Source of the DNA: Amoebidium appalachense
Lineage: Eukaryota; Ichthyosporea
Direction of reading: 5' to 3'
Length of the DNA: 64,000 nucleotides
Assembly (NCBI GenBank): GCA_963693365.1
Contig: CAVNZM010000011.1
Location: 7,998,001-8,062,000, forward strand
A program made the translations under genes and the position numbers. Of this stretch, positions 58,781 through 64,000 are shown piece by piece. The notes beneath the pieces were generated by a model. It made no database searches. It had not been told where the DNA came from and worked only from the letters and a program-made list of their open reading frames with translations. Numbering within the stretch: position 1 is the first letter of the stretch; the number at the start of each line of letters is the position of its first letter.

Positions 58781-60319
58781 GAGGTGCTGCGGCGCAAGGG
58801 CCGGGACCTTGACAAGGAGCTGAAAACCAATGCAAACCGCAAGTGGCACCTGGTGTGCATCCGGCGCCGTGTGCCCCCCATTGCCGAGCTGCTGCAGCGC
58901 TACCAGCGCCTGAAGGAGAAGTGGGTGGACCATCCCCCCGAGCCAGCGGGGGAGGGCGCCAAGCAAAAGCCCTTCTGGTCCAAGGCTGGCCTGGCAGCCA
59001 TGCGCTCCATGGAGTCGCACATCAAGACGGGCTGCCTGTCAGACCCCCCCGGACTGCAGCTGTACTACGAGCTCCGCTCAGACAGTGACGGGCTAATGAT
59101 GTACCGCTGCGTGCGGGGCATCAACGACGTGGAGGGCCACCACTCCCACCTGGCCAGCCGGTTTGCCAAGGTCAACCACATGTCGCTGCAGCTGAGCGAC
59201 AGCCTGCTGGCCGAGCTGCGGCACCGCCACAACCTCAAGACCCACCTGCGGGGGCGCTGCGAAAACACCCAGCAGGCCATGCACTTCGACACGTGGCTGG
59301 TGGACGACATCCAGCGCTGCACGGCCGAGCTCAACGGCTACCCCGTGGACCCCGAGTGGGTGATGCTGCAGCACTGCCTTCCCAAGGAGCAGTTCGGCAT
59401 TGCCGAGGTACCCGACCCACTGATGCTGGGCGAAGAGAGGAAAGACCCGGACCCTGGCCTGCGCGGGGACCTGCGCTTTCTGGCTGCCCGGCAGAAGCTC
59501 AGCATCCCACGGCTGCCCGTGCACACGCAGGCCGAGCGTGAGCTGTTTGGCAAGGTGATGGCGCAGTACCCGCTGAAAGCGAACATTGCGCGGGCCACGG
59601 AGGAGTTCAACAAGAAGGTCAGTGTCAGCAAGGGCATCTACCTCAAAGACGTCAAGTACTTGGAGCAGTACCGCAAGGACTGGGTGCAGCAGGCCGACGC
59701 CAAGCAGCAGCACGCCAAGCGCAAGTCAGCCGCCCCCCCCCCCGCCCCACCCACCACAGCGGAGCCTGCCAGCCCTCAGTCTGCCGTGCACCCACCTTCA
59801 CCGCCACCCCCACCTGCTCCCCTTCTGAGCAAACGCCCACACGACGACAGCGCAGCTGAGGAGGTGGGGGCAGCAGACATGGACACGCTGTGTGAGCCAG
59901 TGGTGGTGGCCCCCGTGCAGCTGCCCACCAAGCGCCTGCATCTGCAGGCCGAGCCACCCCCCAGTGAGCCGCAGGGGAGGAAGCCGAGAACCTGCACCGA
60001 GTGCAGAAAAAAAGACTGCGACGGCAGATGGGTCAATGCCAATTGCCCCATAGTGAAGAGAAGAGAGGCTTTGAAAAAGGCCCGAAGGGAAGCCGCCGAG
60101 GCTGCCGCTGCTGCCCAACCCATGGCTGCCTATGGGCCCCCTCTTGCTGTCGTGGTCGGACTGCCCCACCCATATGCATACAGCATTGCTCCTGCTCCAC
60201 TCTCGCAATGGCCAGCCGGGGTTATGGATGGCCAGACCTGGGCACCATATTTGGGCTACCCGCCACCACCAGCCAACAACCTGATCTTCCACCCGTATCG
60301 TCCACGTGGCAGCGAGTAG
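58781..60319 (+). other. Last transposase exon, intact 513-codon frame
   Basis: Starts after CCATGTGCAG with EVLRRKGRDLDKELK and runs uninterrupted to TAG at 60317-60319. It includes FWSKAGLAAMRSMESHIKTG, YRCVRGINDVEGHHSHLASR, SLLAELRHRHNLKTHLRGR, a Pro/Ala-rich linker and the terminal Cys cluster. GC-rich with strong third-position bias, unlike the flanking spacers. Confidence 0.82.
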
Positions 60320-60354
60320 GTACCTCGACAGCCACTGCCAGCCGCCGCCTTCAG

Positions 60355-60385
<31 letters not shown>

Positions 60386-61338
60386 CCCCCCCCCCAACCC
60401 ACCACCACCACCACCACACACACACACACTCAGATACACGTACATATACACATGCATTTATGCGTGCGCGTGTGGGGACACTACACATAAGCTCGATTGC
60501 AACACACACCCACACATGGCCGGCCCTTAGATAACGAATTTTTTGTTTAAGTATACTAGTTTTTATAGTGCACAGGTCTGTGCTTCCTTAAGATGTAATG
60601 CTCTGTCGCTGTTGAATTTATCGATCTCGAGTCTGACACCTAGTCTAGAGTAGCCACCATCATTTCACTTCATCTGGAACTATGGCTCCGGCTCAATAGT
60701 TTAGGCCTGTCATGGTGGCTCATTGACAACTCAGGAGCTACTCAATTATCACTCTTTGTCAGCCAGGTCCTGGGCCCTGGGTAATGTATTTTTTCAGTGG
60801 CTTGGGTTTTGGGCCTCTTTATAAACTGAGAATATGCACACGATCCCCCGGCCTTCTCCCCCCTACCCCCTTGCTACTGCAGCTGGGACGGTGTGTGCGT
60901 GTGTGCGTGTGTGCGTGTGTGGGTGGGTGGGTGGGTGGGTGGGTGGGTGGGTGGGGTGGGTGGGTGTGTGGGTGTGTGGGTGGGTGGGTGGCTGCACGTG
61001 TATGTGTATGTGCTACTGTGTGTTTGTGCACGTGTGTGTGTGCGCGCGCTAGTCCGCTCGTGCTTGTGTGTGTATGTGGGTGGGTAGGCCCCGGTGGGGC
61101 CTAGGGTGGTGTCTGTAAGTTGTGCCAGCGGTGACTCATAAAAGAGAGGAGGGGGAGGGGCGAGGGGGGGAGGGCACGTGGGGGGGGGGGGAGGTTATTT
61201 GCATGTGCACATGTGCATGTACGCATATCAGGCAGTGGAGGTTTACTAGGCCTTCTGGTTCAAGCATTATATCATAGCCATATGAATGCCCCATAAAAAT
61301 GCATGAATGCCTACGGGCTTAAGTCACAATACTAGTAT

Positions 61339-61381
<43 letters not shown>

Positions 61382-62040
61382 ACTCACACACACACACACA
61401 CACTCGGGTTGTGCACCACCACCACCACGGTGACCACCACTGGAGTCATAAATTTGTAAGTAGGCATGCGTACACGTAGCCAGGCTAGCTGTTTCAATAT
61501 ATAGTGACGTGACCGAAATCAAAGTTTTGGGTTCAGCAAGCTGCAAAGACCAAATTCAAACTAGTCAAATGGGCACACCCGGTGCTGCAGTGAGGTAGTC
61601 GAGCTATATATGAAATTCTAAACGGTTCTTTTTGACAGGAAGTTAATATAAGTCAAGCTACAAATGCATAATATTTCATGCCATTTTGCTAACGTAAGTC
61701 TCAGATGCTAAGACAGTATGTAACAATTATTGGATTCGCGACAGATATCGATGATTGCGTGACTTCCTTTGTTCAAATGCACGGCATCTCAGGCTAAGTT
61801 AATTTAAGTGTGCAGTGAACACCTGCTGGTCGCAGGTTACCTAACGAAAAGCATATAACTTATGATATAGCTACAAAAGGGACCCGGTGGAACTGCAGGG
61901 GAAACGCGGGACGGGGGGAGGGGGGGGGTGGGTTGGAAGTAGAGTCCGCTGTGACTAGGCCCTCGTCGTGGCGCGCTTGGGCGCTGACCCGTTTCTTTAC
62001 TGCTTTCAGTGTGTTAACTCCATGACTGAACTCCATGACT
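60320..62040. other. Spacer downstream of the transposase pseudogene
   Basis: No gene supported. Contains C runs (60353-60395 and 61338-61381), a (GGGT)n stretch (60921-60990), TG-rich sequence to about 61080, and about 550 bases of ordinary composition (61440-61990). A short tandem ACTCCATGACTGA lies at 62018-62047. The right end of the transposable element was not identified. Confidence 0.65.
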
Positions 62041-62052
62041 GAACTCCATTTC

Positions 62053-62322
62053 TGCACCTGGCAGAGCCGTGGCTTATATACCCGTGGGGCAGCAGTCTGG
62101 AATGTAATCCGGATGCCAGGCGCTAATCGGATTGGTTACTTTCATTTAGAGATCTCTGGGACCAGTGAACCAATCGTTTGCAGTCAAAACACAATTGGCA
62201 ACATTCCTCAACTATGCAGATGTGCATGTGGTGATCGAGTGTCAGCGTGTGTCTGTGTACACGGAACCAATTGTAAAGCTAACATACACATATTGTGGAG
62301 TGAGCGTAAGTCTGCACTCCAA
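62053..62322 (+). repeat. Dispersed repeat family, copy 2 (~280 bp)
   Basis: Same orientation as 42945-43223. Left block CTGGCAGAGCCGTGGCTTAT and right block ATTGTAAAGCTAACATACAC are well conserved, the centre much less so. It is followed by CTCCAACA and a G run rather than the C-A block seen at copy 1. Confidence 0.75.
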
Positions 62323-62459
62323 CAGGGGGGGGGGGGGGGGGGAGGGGAGGGGAGGGGGGGGGGGGCAGGGAGGGAGGGGGAACTTCAAGGGGGCCAGCGG
62401 GTTAAAGACAAGAAAACCTTATGAGAGTGGAGTTCAAGTGGCTTGCAACTCCATTCCAG

Positions 62460-64000
62460 AAGGTTTTATATGTGTATCTGAACGTGCACATGCCGTGTAT
62501 ATGTACCTGCAGCTGCACGTGTATGCATGACATGTGTATTTGCACATGCACAGAATGCGTGTGTTCACCTGTGGCTGCCATCATGCATGCTCATTAGCAC
62601 CATATGACATTGATGGCTGCACGTCCTGCACGGACAGGATGTGTACACAAAATGGATGCATGCACTGCAGCCACTCATGTATGCTGCATGCATAGTCGTG
62701 CATGCACATGTTACAATGCACGTGCACATGCATGCAGATGCACATTTGCACAGCATGTACACATGAGCACGTGCATGCATGCATGCATATATAGTGCATA
62801 TTGCATGCTTGTCTGCACGTGGGCGCGGCATGTGTAATGCATGCGCATTCATAGTTGCTGCATATTTGCATGCAGCTGTATGCGCATGCATGATATGTGC
62901 ATGTGCACATCTGCACGTGTGCATTGCATGATGTGTGTTTATACTCCGCATGCATGTGCACGTGCATCATTGCACGTGTGTATTGCATAATGTGTGTTTA
63001 TACTCCGCATGTGCATCATCGCGCACCGTGCATTGCATGATGTGTGTTTATACTCCGCATGCATGTGCACGTGCATCATTGCACACGTGCACGTCGTGCA
63101 GATGCACACGTGCCTGATGCACATACATACTGCATGCATGTGCACATGCAGATACGTCAATTGCATGCATGCACGTGTACACGTGCAGACACGCGTGCAG
63201 ACACACATCATGAATGCACATATCTACGCGATGCACGTGCAGCCGCATGCATGCAATGCCATATACCACGTGCAGATGCACATGCATGCATGTGCACGTG
63301 CAGGTGGCCACCGCAGCTGCAGGCGTAAATACTACATATATGCGTACATGCATGGCATTGCAAGTGCACACGTATGCAGATACACATCATGCATGCACGT
63401 GCACCTGCATATACACACGCATACATGGTACCGGCGTGCAGACTCTATGCGTGCATGCACGTGCAAGCTGCATGCACATGCATTCCTATGCACTCATTTA
63501 GTCTAGCATGTGCACCACGTGCAGATACACATACATGCATGCAATATGTGCACGTGCAGGTAGCCACGTGATTATCTTGATGGATGTGCACGTGCACGTG
63601 TGTACACTGCGAGATCACGTGACCACTGCATGCAGCTACTACACCCCCCACGTGCACACGCATGCCTGCAGCTGCACATATGGTCACGTGATTTCCCACG
63701 TGCAAACTTGCACACGCACGTGCACATGCATGTATGTGCATATGCAGCTGCAGCAGGCATGCGCATGCATGCATGTGCAAGTTCAAGTGTGCAGCTGCAG
63801 GCATGTGCACGTGGGAGATCACGTGACCGTTGTGCAGCTGCAGGCATGTGTCTGCACGTGGGAGGTCACGTGACCACGTGTGCACGTGGGAGGTCGCGTG
63901 ACCATGTGTACAGCTGCAGCCTATGCATGTGCACGTGTGGGAAGTCACGTGACCATAATATGTGCAGTCGCAGGAATGCATGTGCACGTGTGGGAGGTCA
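62460..64000. repeat. Palindrome-rich TGCA/CATG/CACGTG tract
   Basis: Over 1.5 kb to the window edge is built from overlapping TGCA, CATG, GTGCAC, CACGTG and GCATGC palindromes, largely alternating purine and pyrimidine. Frames are Cys/His/Met-rich artefacts on both strands. From about 63590 the sequence becomes a loose tandem repeat containing GGTCACGTGACC and GTGCAGCTGCAGGCATGTG. The tract continues beyond the window. Confidence 0.9.
62923..63090. repeat. ~55-bp repeat, three copies (ATGTGTGTTTATACTCCGCA)
   Basis: Three units each contain ATGTGTGTTTATACTCCGCA followed by TGTGCA-rich sequence and CATCATTGCAC; the middle unit is shorter. It lies inside the palindrome-rich tract. Confidence 0.9.

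Larger units (their letters stand above)
52927..60319 (+). pseudogene. Decayed transposase gene with embedded DEDDy 3'-5' exonuclease
   Basis: Approximate exons: 52927-54080, 54971-55152, 55539-55577, about 56257-57129, 57838-58394 and 58781-60319. Order of domains: basic N-terminus; a Zn-finger-like segment YKCEHCNVTFAGTKEGFLAK with HITAHFPAVLSHR (I believe the DUF6729 type); first Asp in INVLKLDHSFNVCKYL (codon 55069-55071); second Asp in FAYSDRCCQDR (56378-56380); a WRN-like exonuclease; an intact last exon with Glu in RGINDVEGHHSHLASRF (59132-59134); and a C-terminal CTECRKKDCDGRWVNANC knuckle. Lesions: frame changes near 53115, 53875, 57890 and 58065, an in-frame TGA at 53613-53615, and a frame-shifting tandem duplication at 56702-56745. 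The mix of nonsense and duplication argues for true decay, although some indels lie in homopolymers. Termini and target duplication were not found. Confidence 0.8.

Noticed and set aside
62565-63987. Cys/His/Met-rich frames at the right edge
   Set aside because: All frames on both strands look alike because the DNA is built from TGCA and CATG words.

Overview
This window is nuclear DNA from an intron-rich eukaryote. The evidence is many short exons (mostly 40-215 nt) with GT-AG introns, genes for a proteasome subunit, a spliceosome-associated factor, a rabconnectin-like WD40 protein and a SAC3-domain protein, and no bacterial-style operons. Donors are often GTGNGT or GTACGT and acceptors often TGCAG, which recalls green algae, but the species cannot be fixed from this sequence. 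The non-coding DNA is extremely rich in (CA)n/(TG)n, (GA)n/(CT)n, long G/C homopolymers and longer tandem arrays. Most long open frames here are therefore repeat artefacts, and homopolymer-length errors probably explain some apparent frameshifts.

Layout. (1) 113-2432, minus: N-terminal four exons of the 26S proteasome base subunit RPN1/PSMD2, running off the left edge. (2) 2433-3277: shared upstream region. (3) 3278-4322, plus: intronless NKAP-family gene with one frameshift in a G-rich stretch. (4) 4323-8487: repeat-filled gap between convergent genes. (5) 8488-35142, minus: a WDR7/rabconnectin-3-beta homologue reconstructed from about 35 exons that join in phase. Its introns hold a 427-bp TIR element, a 73-bp x 6 array, a 31-bp x 22 array, a ~32-bp array of more than 20 copies and many microsatellites. 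(6) 35143-37709: upstream of WDR7, with a CpG-rich patch and a few unassigned coding-like islands. (7) 37710-42548: an LTR element with 164-bp LTRs, a PBS, a PPT and 4-bp target duplication but no coding capacity; a 1,049-bp TIR element with 10-bp target duplication is nested in its right LTR. (8) 43828-51208, minus: a SAC3/GANP-domain gene of the LENG8/THP3 type; its N-terminal exons are tentative. (9) 51209-52926: spacer with two RNA-type hairpins. (10) 52927-60319, plus: a decayed transposase gene in which a WRN-like DEDDy 3'-5' exonuclease lies between the second D and the E of an apparent DDE core. (11) 60320-64000: spacer, a second copy of a ~280-bp dispersed repeat, and a ~1.5-kb tract built from TGCA, CATG and CACGTG palindromes that continues off the right edge.

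The cellular genes are housekeeping in type (protein degradation, RNA processing, V-ATPase/vesicle regulation) and show no common pathway. The most unusual material is in the mobile and repetitive fraction: the exonuclease-bearing transposase, the non-coding LTR element with its nested insertion, the recurrent poly(C)-poly(A) blocks, and the palindrome-rich right end.
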